Shown here in pieces: positions 39,605-48,192 of a DNA stretch of 64,000 nucleotides. The translations under genes and the position numbers were made by a program. Every line of letters starts with the position of its first letter. Position 1 is the stretch's first letter. Source of the DNA: Vogesella sp. LIG4 (GTDB lineage: Bacteria > Pseudomonadota > Gammaproteobacteria > Burkholderiales > Chromobacteriaceae); assembly GCF_900090205.1 (NCBI RefSeq), contig NZ_LT607802.1, positions 1,559,215-1,623,214 on the forward strand, given 5' to 3'. Below the pieces are notes generated by a model that was not told the origin of the DNA, did not search any database, and saw only the letters and a list, made by a program, of their open reading frames with translations.

Positions 39605-40279
39605 ATGAGAAAGACGCTGTTATCCCTGAGCCTGATCGCTGCCGCCGTGGCAGTGAGCGGCTGTGCCGCCACCGAGCAGTCCCGTTCGCTGGAGGTGGCC
39701 AAGGTTGCTACCGCCGGCAAGCCCTACCAGGGGCAGCGCAGCCTGATCTCCGTCGGCAAGTTCGATAACCGCTCCAGCTACATGCGCGGCATCTTCTCCG
39801 ACGGCGTGGACCGCCTGGGCGGCCAGGCCAAGACCATTCTGATCACCCACCTGCAGCAGACCGGCCGCTTCAACGTGCTGGACCGCGACAACATGAGCGA
39901 GATCAGCCAGGAAGCCAAACTGAAGAACCAGGCGCAGAAGCTCAAGGGTGCCGACTTCGTGCTGACCGGTGACGTGACCGAATTCGGCCGCAAGGAAGTG
40001 GGCGACCACCAGCTGTTCGGCATCCTCGGCCGTGGCAAGGAGCAGATTGCCTACGCCAAGGTGAACCTGAACGTGGTGAACGTGCAGACATCCGAAGTGG
40101 TGTTCTCGTCGCAGGGCGCGGGCGAGTACAGCCTGTCCAACCGCGAGATCATCGGCTTTGGCAGCACCGCCAGCTACGACTCCACGCTGAACGGCAAGGT
40201 GCTGGACCTGGCCGTGCGCGAGGCGGTGAACAACCTGGTGACCGGTATCGAATCCGGCGCCTGGCAGCCAGCACAGTAA
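39605..40279 (+). CDS. CsgG/HfaB-family outer-membrane lipoprotein
   Basis: A 224-residue lipoprotein: signal MRKTLLSLSLIAAAVAVSGC with lipobox VSGC. The CsgG-like nucleotide-binding-fold core shows VGKFDNRSSYMRGIFSDGVDRLGGQAKTILITHLQQTGRFNVLDRDN and LKGADFVLTGDVTEFG. CsgG itself is the curli export pore, but no curli genes are present. This family member instead heads a three-lipoprotein operon also known in Neisseria. The AT-rich stretch 39480-39545 upstream probably holds the promoter. Confidence 0.88.
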   Translation: MRKTLLSLSLIAAAVAVSGCAATEQSRSLEVAKVATAGKPYQGQRSLISVGKFDNRSSYMRGIFSDGVDRLGGQAKTILITHLQQTGRFNVLDRDNMSEISQEAKLKNQAQKLKGADFVLTGDVTEFGRKEVGDHQLFGILGRGKEQIAYAKVNLNVVNVQTSEVVFSSQGAGEYSLSNREIIGFGSTASYDSTLNGKVLDLAVREAVNNLVTGIESGAWQPAQ

Positions 40280-40290
40280 GGGAGGCCGCC

Positions 40291-40647
40291 ATGATCACAC
40301 GTCGACTGGCGCTGGTCGCCGCATTGCTTGCCGGGGCACTGACCGGTTGCGCCGGCCAGCAGGCCAAGCCGCTGTATCACTGGGGCGTCTACCAGCCGCA
40401 GGTGTACGAATACTTCAAGGGTGACGGCAACAGCCACGAAGCGCAGATTGCCGCGCTGGAAGAGGATGTGCAGAAGGCCCGCGCCACCGGCGAGACCCTG
40501 CCGCCGGGCTACCACGCCCACCTGGGGATGCTGTACTCCCATGCCGGCAAGCTCGACCAGGTGAAGCAGGAATTCGAAACCGAGAAAGCCATGTACCCGG
40601 AATCCGGCTCGTTCATGGATTTCCTGCTGCGCAACTTCAAGAACTAA
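40291..40647 (+). CDS. DUF4810-family lipoprotein
   Basis: 118 residues; signal MITRRLALVAALLAGALTGC with lipobox LTGC. The mature part starts AGQQAKPLYHWGVYQPQVYEYF, the DUF4810 hallmark, followed by a single TPR-like helical pair (PPGYHAHLGMLYSHAGKLDQVKQEFETEK). Middle gene of the trio, spaced 11 and 9 nt from its neighbours. No activity is known for the family. Confidence 0.88.
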   Translation: MITRRLALVAALLAGALTGCAGQQAKPLYHWGVYQPQVYEYFKGDGNSHEAQIAALEEDVQKARATGETLPPGYHAHLGMLYSHAGKLDQVKQEFETEKAMYPESGSFMDFLLRNFKN

Positions 40648-40656
40648 GGGGACATC

Positions 40657-41331
40657 ATGCGCTTTTCCACCCTGAAAGGGCTGCTGGCCCTGCTGGTCGT
40701 GGTGCTGCTGGCCACCGGCTGTGCCACGCCCAAACCCTATGACTACGCTGCCTACAAGCAGAGCCGGCCCAAGTCGGTGCTGATCCTGCCGCCGCTGAAC
40801 AACTCGCCGGAGGTGAAGGCCACTTACGGCATGCTGGCGCAGATGAGCCGCCCGCTGGGCGAGGCCGGCTACTATGTGTACCCGGTGGCGGTGGTGGATG
40901 AAACCTTCCGCCAGAACGGTCTGACCACCTCGGGTGACATCCACGCGCTGCCGGCAGCCAAGCTGCGCGATATTTTCGGCGCCGATGCCGCACTGTATGT
41001 GGAGGTCAAGAAATACGGCGCCACCTACACGGTATTCGACAGTGCCGTGACGGTGGCGGCAGAAGCCAGACTGGTGGATCTGAAAAGTGGCCAGCTGCTG
41101 TGGAACGGCAGCGCCAGCGCCTCCAGCGCCGAGCAGAACAACAACAATAACGGCGGGCTGATCGGCCTGCTGGTTGCGGCGGTGGTGAAGCAGATCGTGC
41201 ACAACCTGAGTGACGACAGCTACCAGTACGCCGGCATTGCCAGCCAGCGCCTGCTGTCGCCGCGCCCGAACGGCCTGCTGTACGGCCCGCGCTCGCCGCT
41301 GTACGGCCAGGACGGCGCGCCGGCGCAGTAA
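40657..41331 (+). CDS. DUF799-family lipoprotein (GNA1162-like)
   Basis: 224 residues with lipobox ATGC (signal MRFSTLKGLLALLVVVLLATGC). SVLILPPLNNSPEVKATYGMLAQMSRPLGEAGYYVYPVAVVDETFRQNGLT is the DUF799 signature, seen in the meningococcal lipoprotein GNA1162. With the CsgG-like and DUF4810 lipoproteins it forms a conserved neisserial three-gene unit, presumably a periplasmic/outer-membrane complex whose substrate is unknown. An Asn-rich loop (EQNNNNNGG) is odd for this GC-rich genome. Confidence 0.88.
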   Translation: MRFSTLKGLLALLVVVLLATGCATPKPYDYAAYKQSRPKSVLILPPLNNSPEVKATYGMLAQMSRPLGEAGYYVYPVAVVDETFRQNGLTTSGDIHALPAAKLRDIFGADAALYVEVKKYGATYTVFDSAVTVAAEARLVDLKSGQLLWNGSASASSAEQNNNNNGGLIGLLVAAVVKQIVHNLSDDSYQYAGIASQRLLSPRPNGLLYGPRSPLYGQDGAPAQ

Positions 41332-41350
41332 ATCTTGTAGCAACGAGAGC

Positions 41351-41381
41351 TTGGCCGCAGCGGGTGCTGCGGCCTTTTTTA
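41351..41381 (+). terminator. Terminator built from a one-off copy of the dispersed repeat
   Basis: GGCCGCAGC / GCTGCGGCC stem, 6-nt loop, TTTTTT. The left arm is CTTGGCCGCA, one base off the dispersed 10-mer. It ends the three-lipoprotein operon. Confidence 0.8.
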
Positions 41382-41469
41382 CGCCCGGCGCGCGGCAGAT
41401 GACAAAACCAAGCAAGTGCTCGACAATGCCGTTCTCATCAATTCCGGCATCATCTTGCGGAGCTTATCA

Positions 41470-42339
41470 ATGCGTACGCTGACTTCACTGCTGGGCAATT
41501 CGCAAAAACTGGATGGCGGCGCCATGTTCGGCAATGCGCCGCGCGCCATGTGGGAAGGCTGGCTGCCGCCGGACGACGCGCACCGCGTCAACCTGGCCTG
41601 CCGCTGCCTGCTGGTACAGGAGGCCGATGGCCGTCGCATCCTGCTGGAAACCGGCATCGGTGCATTTTTCGAGCCCAGGCTGCGCAGCCGCTACGGCGTG
41701 GTGGAGGAGCGGCACGTGCTGCTGGATGCCCTGGCGGCACAGGGCCTGAGCGATGCCGACATCGACGTGGTGGTGCTGTCGCACCTGCATTTCGACCACG
41801 CCGGCGGCCTGCTGGCGCCGTGGGATGGCGGGCCGGCGCGGCTGCTGTTCCCCAATGCGCAGTTCGTGGCCGGGCGCGAAGCCTGGCAGCGGGCGCTGAA
41901 CCCGCACCCGCGCGACAAGGCGTCCTTCATTCCGGAGCTTATCGAGCTGCTGGAGCGCAGCGGCCGGCTGGTGCTGGTGGATGGTGAACAGCCGCCGGCC
42001 TGCCTGCCGCCGGACTGGCGCTTCCATCTCTCGCACGGCCACACGCCGGGCATGCTGCTGGCGGAGATTCCGCTACCGGACGGGCCGCTGCTGTTCGCCG
42101 CCGACCTGATCCCCGGCGTGCCCTGGGTGCATGTGCCGATCACCATGGGCTATGACCGCTACCCGGAACTGCTGATCGACGAAAAGCGCCAGCTGCTGCA
42201 ACAGTTGGCCGCACGCCACGGGCGGCTGTTCTTCACCCACGACCCGGCGGTGGCCTGCGCCGATGTGCTGTGGGATGGCGAGCGCCGCCGTTTTGCCACT
42301 GCCGCGCCACAGGCGGAACTGTGCGCGGCCACCCGCTAG
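41470..42339 (+). CDS. MBL-fold metallohydrolase
   Basis: 289 residues; di-zinc motif [18 protein letters not shown] (HxHxDH, ~residues 113-120), later histidine in LSHGHTPGM and aspartate in FAADLIPG. This layout is shared by glyoxalase II-like hydrolases and AHL-lactonase-type enzymes; the substrate cannot be told. Start MRTLTSLLG at 41470 is preferred over a longer frame. One dispersed 10-mer (42204) encodes QLAA. Confidence 0.85.
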   Translation: MRTLTSLLGNSQKLDGGAMFGNAPRAMWEGWLPPDDAHRVNLACRCLLVQEADGRRILLETGIGAFFEPRLRSRYGVVEERHVLLDALAAQGLSDADIDVVVLSHLHFDHAGGLLAPWDGGPARLLFPNAQFVAGREAWQRALNPHPRDKASFIPELIELLERSGRLVLVDGEQPPACLPPDWRFHLSHGHTPGMLLAEIPLPDGPLLFAADLIPGVPWVHVPITMGYDRYPELLIDEKRQLLQQLAARHGRLFFTHDPAVACADVLWDGERRRFATAAPQAELCAATR

Positions 42340-42405
42340 GGTGTGGTAAATGTTTAACATTATTGACGAAGGCTAAGCCGCGAACAGCGGTGGAATAGCC
42401 GGGCA

Positions 42406-42444
42406 ACCGCCCGCTGCCGTGCTGTGGCAGCGGGCGGTTTTTCT
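42406..42444 (+). terminator. Terminator after the MBL-fold gene
   Basis: 13-bp stem ACCGCCCGCTGCC / GGCAGCGGGCGGT, 7-nt loop, TTTTC. Confidence 0.88.
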
Positions 42445-42738
42445 TTGTGTCCGTGAGTAATGAAAGCCTTGCCGGGTAATGCTGCATGCCGTGCGGATGG
42501 TGTGGTGCAGCTGCGCTCGGCCGCGCCGGCCGGCAGCTGTCGGCATGGCTGTGGCTGGTAGTGATGTTTAAAAAAATGCCCGGCAAGCGGGGCGTGTTGG
42601 CTATAATCGCCCGTACAGCAAAAGCACCTTCTTGGTTGCAACCCCGGCACAGGATTCATCTGTGCCCGGCCGTTACCATCGGCCTTTGCGCATCAACCCG
42701 CGTCCGCGACGCGAAAGATTTTGCTGCGGCGGCGGCAG

Positions 42739-42880
42739 CATGCCGCTGCCGCTTGTTACCGCCATGGTGTTTGCCACCTGGTTCGGCCCGGAAGCGCTGC
42801 AGGGGATTCCCTTCACCTTCCTGCCGGAAGGCGCCTCGGGCGTCACCGAATATCCGCACCGCATGATTTCCCTTGTATGT
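42739..42880 (+). pseudogene. Remnant of a sodium:solute symporter
   Basis: The segment PLPLVTAMVFATWFGPEALQGIPFTFLPEGASGVTEYP matches a conserved helix-loop of sodium:solute symporters (the ATWFG-E...GIP-TF-EG-SGV pattern). Only ~45 residues remain; nothing on either side continues the family, and the frame then degenerates into the terminator. This is a decayed fragment of a gene that would normally be over 450 residues. Confidence 0.6.
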
Positions 42881-42887
42881 CACGATT

Positions 42888-42915
42888 CACCGGGGCCCTG
42901 GCCCCGGTTTTTTTT
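42888..42915 (+). terminator. Strong terminator after the symporter remnant
   Basis: ACCGGGGC / GCCCCGGT with a 4-nt loop, then an 8-T run. It keeps its full form although the gene it served is decayed, and insulates the EamA-hisC operon. Confidence 0.88.
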
Positions 42916-42984
42916 ATGCGCATGAACACAGTGTTGCCCCGTTCCGCTTGTGCGGCTGGCGGGCGGCATGGCATGGTCACAGCC

Positions 42985-43908
42985 ATGACTCGTTATGCTT
43001 CCCACCGCCTTGCCTACCTGTTGCTGACGCTTACCGCGCTGTTCTGGTCCGGAAACTTCGTGCTGGCGCGTGCCATGCACGCCAGCGTGGCGCCACTGAC
43101 ACTGGCGTTTGTGCGCTGGAGCATCGCGCTGCTGTTGCTGCTGCCGTTCGGCGCCGCGCCGGCCTGGCGCCAGCGCGCGCTGTGGCTGCCGTACTGGCGA
43201 CGCCTGCTGTGCCTGGCGCTGCTGGGGGTGAGCGGCTTCAACTCGCTGGTGTACTGGGGGCTGCAGTACACCGCCGCCACCAACGGCGTGCTGCTCAATT
43301 CCTTCATTCCGCTGCTGATCGTGCTGCTGGGCGCGCTGTTCTTCGGCATGCGCAGCAGCACGCGGCAGATGCTGGCGGTAGCGGTATCGTTCCTTGGCGT
43401 GCTGCTGATCGTGGCGCACGGCGACTGGCAAAGGTTGGCCGCACTGGATATCAACCGTGGCGATGCGGTGCTGTTCCTCGCCATGGTGGCGTGGGCGCTG
43501 TACACGCTGCTGCTCAAGCCGCTGCCGGCGGCGCTGGACCGCGTCGGCCTGCTGACGCTGCTGGTGGCCATCGGCCTTGTCGGCATTGCGCCGTTCTTCG
43601 CTGCCGAGCTGCTGGCCGGCCGCAGCACGCCGCTGAACCCCGCCACGCTGGCCACTTTTGCCTACGTCGGCACGCTGCCATCGGTGGCGGCATACTATTG
43701 CTTCAACCTGGGCGTGGCCCGGGTGGGCGCGGCGCGCGCCGGCATGTTCATTCACCTGATGCCGATGTTCGGTGCCTTGCTGTCGGTACTGTTCCTTGGC
43801 GAGCAATTGCACGGCTATCACCTGGCCGGCATCGTACTGATCCTGGGCGGGGTGCTGCTGGCTACCCGCGTCGCACAATCTGCACCATCCGAAAGCACAC
43901 AAGCATGA
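42985..43908 (+). CDS. EamA-family (DMT) transporter
   Basis: 307 residues with ten predicted helices in two EamA repeats; [38 protein letters not shown] and [44 protein letters not shown] are typical. Such proteins export amino acids or metabolites; the substrate is unknown. MTRYASHRL at 42985 is used; ATG 42973 is an alternative and no strong ribosome site decides. Its stop overlaps the hisC start. Dispersed 10-mer at 43434 (codons AGG-TTG-GCC-GCA). Confidence 0.85.
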   Translation: MTRYASHRLAYLLLTLTALFWSGNFVLARAMHASVAPLTLAFVRWSIALLLLLPFGAAPAWRQRALWLPYWRRLLCLALLGVSGFNSLVYWGLQYTAATNGVLLNSFIPLLIVLLGALFFGMRSSTRQMLAVAVSFLGVLLIVAHGDWQRLAALDINRGDAVLFLAMVAWALYTLLLKPLPAALDRVGLLTLLVAIGLVGIAPFFAAELLAGRSTPLNPATLATFAYVGTLPSVAAYYCFNLGVARVGAARAGMFIHLMPMFGALLSVLFLGEQLHGYHLAGIVLILGGVLLATRVAQSAPSESTQA

Positions 43909-44978
43909 GCCGATTCTGGAGCCCGATAGTCCACAGCCTGACGCCCTATGTGCCGGGCGAACAGCCGCGCATCACCCGGCTGGTAAAGCTGAACACCAAC
44001 GAAAACCCCTACCCGCCGTCGCCCAGGGTGCAGGCAGCCATTGCCGCGGCAACCGCCGACACGCTGCGGTTGTACCCGGACCCGGAATCCACCGCGCTGC
44101 GCGACACCATTGCCGGCTACTACGACGTGCAGGCGCAGCAGGTATTCGTCGGCAACGGTTCGGACGAAGTGCTGGCGCTGGTGTTCCAGGCGCTGCTGCA
44201 GCATGGCGCGCCACTGCTGTTCCCGGACATCAGCTACAGCTTCTACCCGGTGTACTGCAAGCTGTATGGCATCGACTACCGCACCGTGCCGCTGGATGGC
44301 GACTACGCCATCGACCCGGCTGGCTATCAGCAGCCCTGCGGCGGCATCATCTTCCCCAACCCCAATGCGCCCACCGGCCGCCTGCTGGTGCGGGAGGCCA
44401 TCGAGAGCCTGCTGCAGCAGCACCCGGACACGGTAGTGGTGGTGGACGAAGCCTATGTGGATTTCGGCGGCGACAGCATGATCCCGCTGGTGCAGCAGTA
44501 CCCGAACCTGCTGGTGGTGCAGACGCTGTCCAAATCGCGCTCGCTGGCCGGGCTGCGTGTCGGCCTGGCGGTGGGCAGCGCCGAGCTGATCGACGGCCTG
44601 GTGCGGGTGAAGAACAGCTTCAACTCCTACCCGCTGGACAAGCTGGCGCAGGCCGGCGCCCAGGCTGCATTCGAGGATGAGGATTACTTTCGCGCCTGCC
44701 GCGACAAGGTGATTGCCAGCCGCGAGGCACTGGTGGCCGGGCTGACTGCGCTGGGTTTCGCGGTGCTGCCGTCTGCGGCCAACTTCGTGTTCGCCCGCCA
44801 CCCGGCGCACGACGCGGCAACGTTGGCCGCACGCTTGCGCGAGCGCGCCATCATCGTGCGCCACTTCAAGCAGGCGCGTATCGACCAGTTCCTGCGCATC
44901 AGCATCGGCACCGAGGCGGAATGCCAGCTGCTGCTGGCTGCGCTTACCGATATCTTTGCTACCGGAGTCGAAGCATGA
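43905..44978 (+). CDS. hisC: Histidinol-phosphate aminotransferase
   Basis: PLP fold-type I aminotransferase (357 aa), histidine biosynthesis. [14 protein letters not shown] (~26-39), [31 protein letters not shown] and the PLP-lysine region [17 protein letters not shown] are HisC-specific. It is outside a his operon, coupled by ATGA overlaps to a transporter upstream and a CMD-family gene downstream, so it may be a second hisC copy or have another substrate. Two dispersed 10-mers (44774, 44822). Confidence 0.9.
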   Translation: MSRFWSPIVHSLTPYVPGEQPRITRLVKLNTNENPYPPSPRVQAAIAAATADTLRLYPDPESTALRDTIAGYYDVQAQQVFVGNGSDEVLALVFQALLQHGAPLLFPDISYSFYPVYCKLYGIDYRTVPLDGDYAIDPAGYQQPCGGIIFPNPNAPTGRLLVREAIESLLQQHPDTVVVVDEAYVDFGGDSMIPLVQQYPNLLVVQTLSKSRSLAGLRVGLAVGSAELIDGLVRVKNSFNSYPLDKLAQAGAQAAFEDEDYFRACRDKVIASREALVAGLTALGFAVLPSAANFVFARHPAHDAATLAARLRERAIIVRHFKQARIDQFLRISIGTEAECQLLLAALTDIFATGVEA

Positions 44979-45370
44979 GCGAGCAGGACAAACAGACAGG
45001 GCTGGCGCGGCGCACCCAGGTGATGGGCGAGGCGTTCGCCAGCAGGGCGATGGGCAATCTGGACGGTTTTTCCCGCCCGCTGCAGGACTGGCTGAACGAG
45101 CACGCCTGGGGCAGCACCTGGCAGCGCGACGGCATCGACCTGAAAACCCGCAGCCTGCTGACCTGCGCCATGCTGGCGGCGCTGGGGCGCAGCAATGAGC
45201 TGAAAGGCCATGTGCGCGGCGCCATCAACAACGGCGCCACCCTGGTGGAGCTGCGCGAGACGCTGCTGCACTGCGCGGTGTACGCCGGCGCGCCGGCCGC
45301 GGTGGAAGCCTTCCGCGCCGCGCGCGAAGTGCTGGCCGAGCTGGGGCTGAGCCTGCCGGACGAGGGTTGA
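44975..45370 (+). CDS. Carboxymuconolactone decarboxylase-family protein
   Basis: 131 residues, helical. [59 protein letters not shown] is the CMD/AhpD core, close to PcaC gamma-carboxymuconolactone decarboxylases. No other protocatechuate genes are nearby, so PcaC function is doubtful. Start ATG overlaps the hisC stop (ATGA). Confidence 0.87.
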   Translation: MSEQDKQTGLARRTQVMGEAFASRAMGNLDGFSRPLQDWLNEHAWGSTWQRDGIDLKTRSLLTCAMLAALGRSNELKGHVRGAINNGATLVELRETLLHCAVYAGAPAAVEAFRAAREVLAELGLSLPDEG

Positions 45371-45416
45371 GCAGAGCGATGGTGATAAGTGTTCCCGTTT
45401 ACTCGGGAGCCTGTAC

Positions 45417-45498
45417 GTAGGGCGGGTTGAACCGGCGGTTCATACCCGCGTGAACCGCCAACGCCGCGCGGGTAGGGCCTGCGGCCAACCCGCCCTAC
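45417..45498 (+). repeat. REP-like element, copy 1 (GTAGGGCGGGTT family)
   Basis: 82 bp with outer arms GTAGGGCGGGTTGAACC and GGCCAACCCGCCCTAC and an inner GCGGTTCA/TGAACCGC pair. The right arm contains a dispersed 10-mer (45480). Related copies at 58009-58082, 61745-61806 and 61914-61996. Confidence 0.75.
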
Positions 45499-45522
45499 GC
45501 GCTGCCGGACGAGGGCTGACCC

Positions 45523-45551
45523 AAAAAAACAGCCCGGCACAGGCCGGGCTG
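45523..45551 (-). terminator. Terminator of the amino-acid permease gene
   Basis: Leftward: AGCCCGG / CCGGGCT stem, 6-nt loop, seven Ts. Confidence 0.85.
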
Positions 45552-45585
45552 GATGGCGACAGGCACCTGCGGGTGCCTGTTTGCG

Positions 45586-47226
45586 TTAGCGGGTTTGCAG
45601 TGCCGGTTGCAGCTCGCCGTCGGCCGCATCGGCGGCATGCAGCGCGCGCACCGCGTCGGCATCGTGCTCCTGGGTCAGGTAGCGGGTGCGCCAGCCACTG
45701 CGCACACCCCAGTGGTAGAAGCCCAGGCTCACCAGCGCCACTACCACCATGTCCAGGCCGTAGGGCAGCAGGTTCATGCCGCCGAACTCGCTGCTGCCGA
45801 TGCAGGACAGCAGGGCCATGGCCGGCAGGTACAGCACCATCCACAGCGCACCTTTCACCTCGCGGCCAAAACCCTGCCAGCCGGCCTTGTGCTGGTACCA
45901 GAAGTACACCGGCAGCGCGGCAATGATCAGGAAGATGATCTGGCCGGTAAGCGGCCAGCGCGCCCAGTACAGCACCAGCGAGGCGCAGACGAAGGCGAAC
46001 GGCGCGATCAGCGGCATGCCCTTCAGGTTCAGCGGGCGCGGCAGTTCCGGCGCGGCGCGGCGCAGCGCAGCCACGCTGATCGGGCCGGTGAGGTAGGAGA
46101 TCACGGTAGCCACCGAAATCACCGCCGCCAGCGTACCCCAGCCACGGAAGAAGAACAGGAACACATAGGCCACCGCCAGGTTGAACCACATCGCCGGGCG
46201 CGGCACGTGGTACAGCGGGTGCATGCGGCCGAAGATCTTCGGCATGGTGCCGTTGCGCTCCATGGCGTAGATCATGCGCGCGGTGGACGCCATGTAGGCG
46301 GCACCGGTGCCGCTGGGGCTGATGAAGGCGTCAAAGTACAGCGTCAGCATCAGCCAGTTCAGGCCCAGTGCCATGGCCAGCTGCGCGAACGGCGAGCTGA
46401 AATCCAGGCCATGCCAGCCGTGTACCAGGTCTGCCGGGCGCAGCGCACCCAGGAACGACACCTGCAGCAGCACGTAGATCACCGCGGCGATCAGGATGGA
46501 ACCCACCACGCCGAACGGGATGCTGCGGCGCGGGTTGATGGCTTCGCCGGCCATGTTGATCGGGCTCTGGAAGCCGTTGAAGCTGAACACGATGCCGCTG
46601 GTGGCTACCGCGGTCATCACGCTGGCCCAGCCGTAGGGCGCAAAGCCGCCCGGGGTGTGGCCGCCCAGGTTGCCGGCATCGAAGCCGCTGTAGATCAGCG
46701 CGCCGATGGTGGCACCCGGCACCAGCACCTTGAACACGGTGATGGCGCTGTTGGCCTTGGTGAACAGCTTCGCGCTCCAGTAGTTCAGCAGGAAGTAAAC
46801 CAGCACCAGCAGTGCAGCCAGCTGCAGGCCGGTGCCGCTGAGTTCGCCGTTGCGGTACAGCGCCTGCGCCCACGGGAACGACCACGAGCTCATGTACTGC
46901 ACCGAGGCTTCCGCCTCGATGGGAATCACCGACACGATGGCGATCCAGTTGGCCCAGCCGGCCATGAAGCCCAGCAGCGAGCCGTGCGAGTAGCGCGCAT
47001 AGCGCACCATGCCGCCGGTTTCCGGGAACATGGTGCCCAGCTCGGCGTAGGTGAGGGCGATGGCCAGGATGATCACCATGCCGATGATCCAGGCAAAAAT
47101 GGCGGCGGGGCCGGCGATCTGGGCAGCATGGGCGGCACCGAACAGCCAGCCGGAGCCGATGATGGAGCCCAGGCCGGTCAGCATCAGCGCGACCGGGCCA
47201 ATATGGCGTTGCGGGGTATGTGACAC
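45586..47226 (-). CDS. APC-superfamily amino-acid permease (aspartate:proton symporter-like)
   Basis: 546 residues, ~12-14 helices. GPVALMLTGLGSIIGSGWLFGAAHAAQIAGPAAIFAW is the first-helix signature of APC transporters and resembles B. subtilis YveA (aspartate). Substrate is inferred only. The GTG at 47226 is preferred because GTGGAG lies 6 nt upstream; that sequence would itself be the start codon of the longer frame (47238). Divergent from tpx; the AT-rich stretch near 47350-47380 probably holds promoters. Confidence 0.85.
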   Translation of the reverse strand: MSHTPQRHIGPVALMLTGLGSIIGSGWLFGAAHAAQIAGPAAIFAWIIGMVIILAIALTYAELGTMFPETGGMVRYARYSHGSLLGFMAGWANWIAIVSVIPIEAEASVQYMSSWSFPWAQALYRNGELSGTGLQLAALLVLVYFLLNYWSAKLFTKANSAITVFKVLVPGATIGALIYSGFDAGNLGGHTPGGFAPYGWASVMTAVATSGIVFSFNGFQSPINMAGEAINPRRSIPFGVVGSILIAAVIYVLLQVSFLGALRPADLVHGWHGLDFSSPFAQLAMALGLNWLMLTLYFDAFISPSGTGAAYMASTARMIYAMERNGTMPKIFGRMHPLYHVPRPAMWFNLAVAYVFLFFFRGWGTLAAVISVATVISYLTGPISVAALRRAAPELPRPLNLKGMPLIAPFAFVCASLVLYWARWPLTGQIIFLIIAALPVYFWYQHKAGWQGFGREVKGALWMVLYLPAMALLSCIGSSEFGGMNLLPYGLDMVVVALVSLGFYHWGVRSGWRTRYLTQEHDADAVRALHAADAADGELQPALQTR

Positions 47227-47510
47227 GTAAATCTCCACGGTGTTGATCTTGTCTGTTGTCGCCAGCGGGTAGCCGGCGCGGACTTTTTATGCCACCTGGT
47301 TGGTGGTCTGCTTGTGGTGAGGCGCGACTTTACGTGCACGGCACCCGTTTCATATGTAACATTTTGTTAATTTGATCGAAAAGACAGGTGACAGCTACCC
47401 TCTGGCGGTGCCTGTGACTGCGGCGCTATCCCCTGCCGTGCGCGGGGTTGAAATTCTGCCGCCATGGGCCAAACTGCCAGCTTCTCCCCTCACCAGACAA
47501 AGGACACACC

Positions 47511-48008
47511 ATGGCAAGCGTCACCCTGCGCGGCAACCCAGTAGAAGTCGCCGGCCAGCTGCCGGCAGCCGGCAGCCAGGCTCCGGCATTCAGCCTCACC
47601 TCCGGCGACCTGGCCGACGTGGGCCTGGCCGCTTTCGCCGGCAAGAAGAAGATCCTCAACATCTTCCCGTCCATCGATACCCCGACCTGCGCTACCTCGG
47701 TGCGCAAGTTCAACGAAAAAGCCGCCAGCCGCGAGGGCGTGGTGGTGCTGTGCATCTCCGCCGACCTGCCGTTCGCGCAGAAGCGCTTCTGCGGTGCTGA
47801 AGGCATCGAAGGCGTGGTGAACCTGTCCACCTTCCGCAACCCGGCCTTTGCCGAAGCCTACGGCGTGAAGCTGGCCTCCGGCCCGCTGGCCGGCCTCACC
47901 GCCCGCGCGGTGGTGGTGCTGGATGAGAGCGACAAGGTGCTGCACAGCGAACTGGTGGCCGAGATCGGCAGCGAGCCGAACTACGACGCTGCACTGGCGG
48001 TGCTGTAA
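47511..48008 (+). CDS. tpx: Thiol peroxidase (atypical 2-Cys peroxiredoxin)
   Basis: 165 residues. The peroxidatic cysteine is in [20 protein letters not shown] (~Cys 60) and the resolving cysteine in [10 protein letters not shown] (~Cys 94), as in Tpx. Reduces organic hydroperoxides with thioredoxin. Start [13 protein letters not shown] follows AAAGGACAC; the longer frame is non-conserved. Confidence 0.96.
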   Translation: MASVTLRGNPVEVAGQLPAAGSQAPAFSLTSGDLADVGLAAFAGKKKILNIFPSIDTPTCATSVRKFNEKAASREGVVVLCISADLPFAQKRFCGAEGIEGVVNLSTFRNPAFAEAYGVKLASGPLAGLTARAVVVLDESDKVLHSELVAEIGSEPNYDAALAVL

Positions 48009-48019
48009 GCACCGCTGCA

Positions 48020-48039
48020 TGCGGCCAACGTTGGCCGCA
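48020..48039. repeat. Inverted pair of the dispersed 10-mer after tpx
   Basis: TGCGGCCAACGTTGGCCGCA: two perfect copies head to head, forming an uninterrupted 20-bp palindrome 12 nt after the tpx stop. In Neisseria and Haemophilus, uptake-sequence pairs sit in the same place and can act as terminators. Here a separate terminator follows. Confidence 0.9.
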
Positions 48040-48053
48040 ACGTGTGATCAGGC

Positions 48054-48079
48054 AGGCTCCCTTCGGGGAGCCTGTTTTG
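48054..48079 (+). terminator. Terminator after tpx
   Basis: AGGCTCCC / GGGAGCCT with a TTCG loop, then TTTTGTTTTG. Confidence 0.85.
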
Positions 48080-48087
48080 TTTTGTGG

Positions 48088-48125
48088 AGTAGGGCGGAAG
48101 CCCCGCAGGGGCGTTCCGCCGACTA
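48088..48125. repeat. Single palindromic GTAGGGCGGAA-type element
   Basis: GTAGGGCGGAAGCCCC and GGGGCGTTCCGCC pair imperfectly. It resembles intergenic palindromes common in GC-rich proteobacteria. One copy in this window. Confidence 0.4.
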
Positions 48126-48149
48126 GGTGGCGACAAGGTTGGCCGCATG

Positions 48150-48177
48150 AAAAAAGCTCCCCGCAGGGAGCTTTTTT
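48150..48177. terminator. Bidirectional terminator tpx/chemoreceptor
   Basis: AAAAAAGCTCCC / GGGAGCTTTTTT; serves the convergent chemoreceptor gene. A dispersed 10-mer (48138) abuts it. Confidence 0.88.
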
Positions 48178-48192
48178 CATGGCGTGGGTCGC

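Larger units (their letters stand above)
42340..42984. other. 645-nt gap: terminator, promoter-like box, symporter remnant
   Basis: No intact gene. It holds the MBL gene's terminator, a TATAAT hexamer at 42602-42607 with no clear -35, a stem GGCACAG / CTGTGCC (~42648-42665), the decayed symporter segment, and a second strong terminator at 42888-42915. A short transcript from 42602 to 42915 is conceivable. ATG/GTG starts of the EamA gene follow. Confidence 0.5.

Noticed and set aside
39605..40279. Curli secretion channel CsgG
   Set aside because: No csgA/B/E/F genes nearby; the DUF4810 and DUF799 partners point to a different lipoprotein complex.
42632..42925. Symporter-like segment as an intact 97-residue gene
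   Set aside because: The similarity covers only ~45 residues and the last codons run into a terminator; more likely a remnant.
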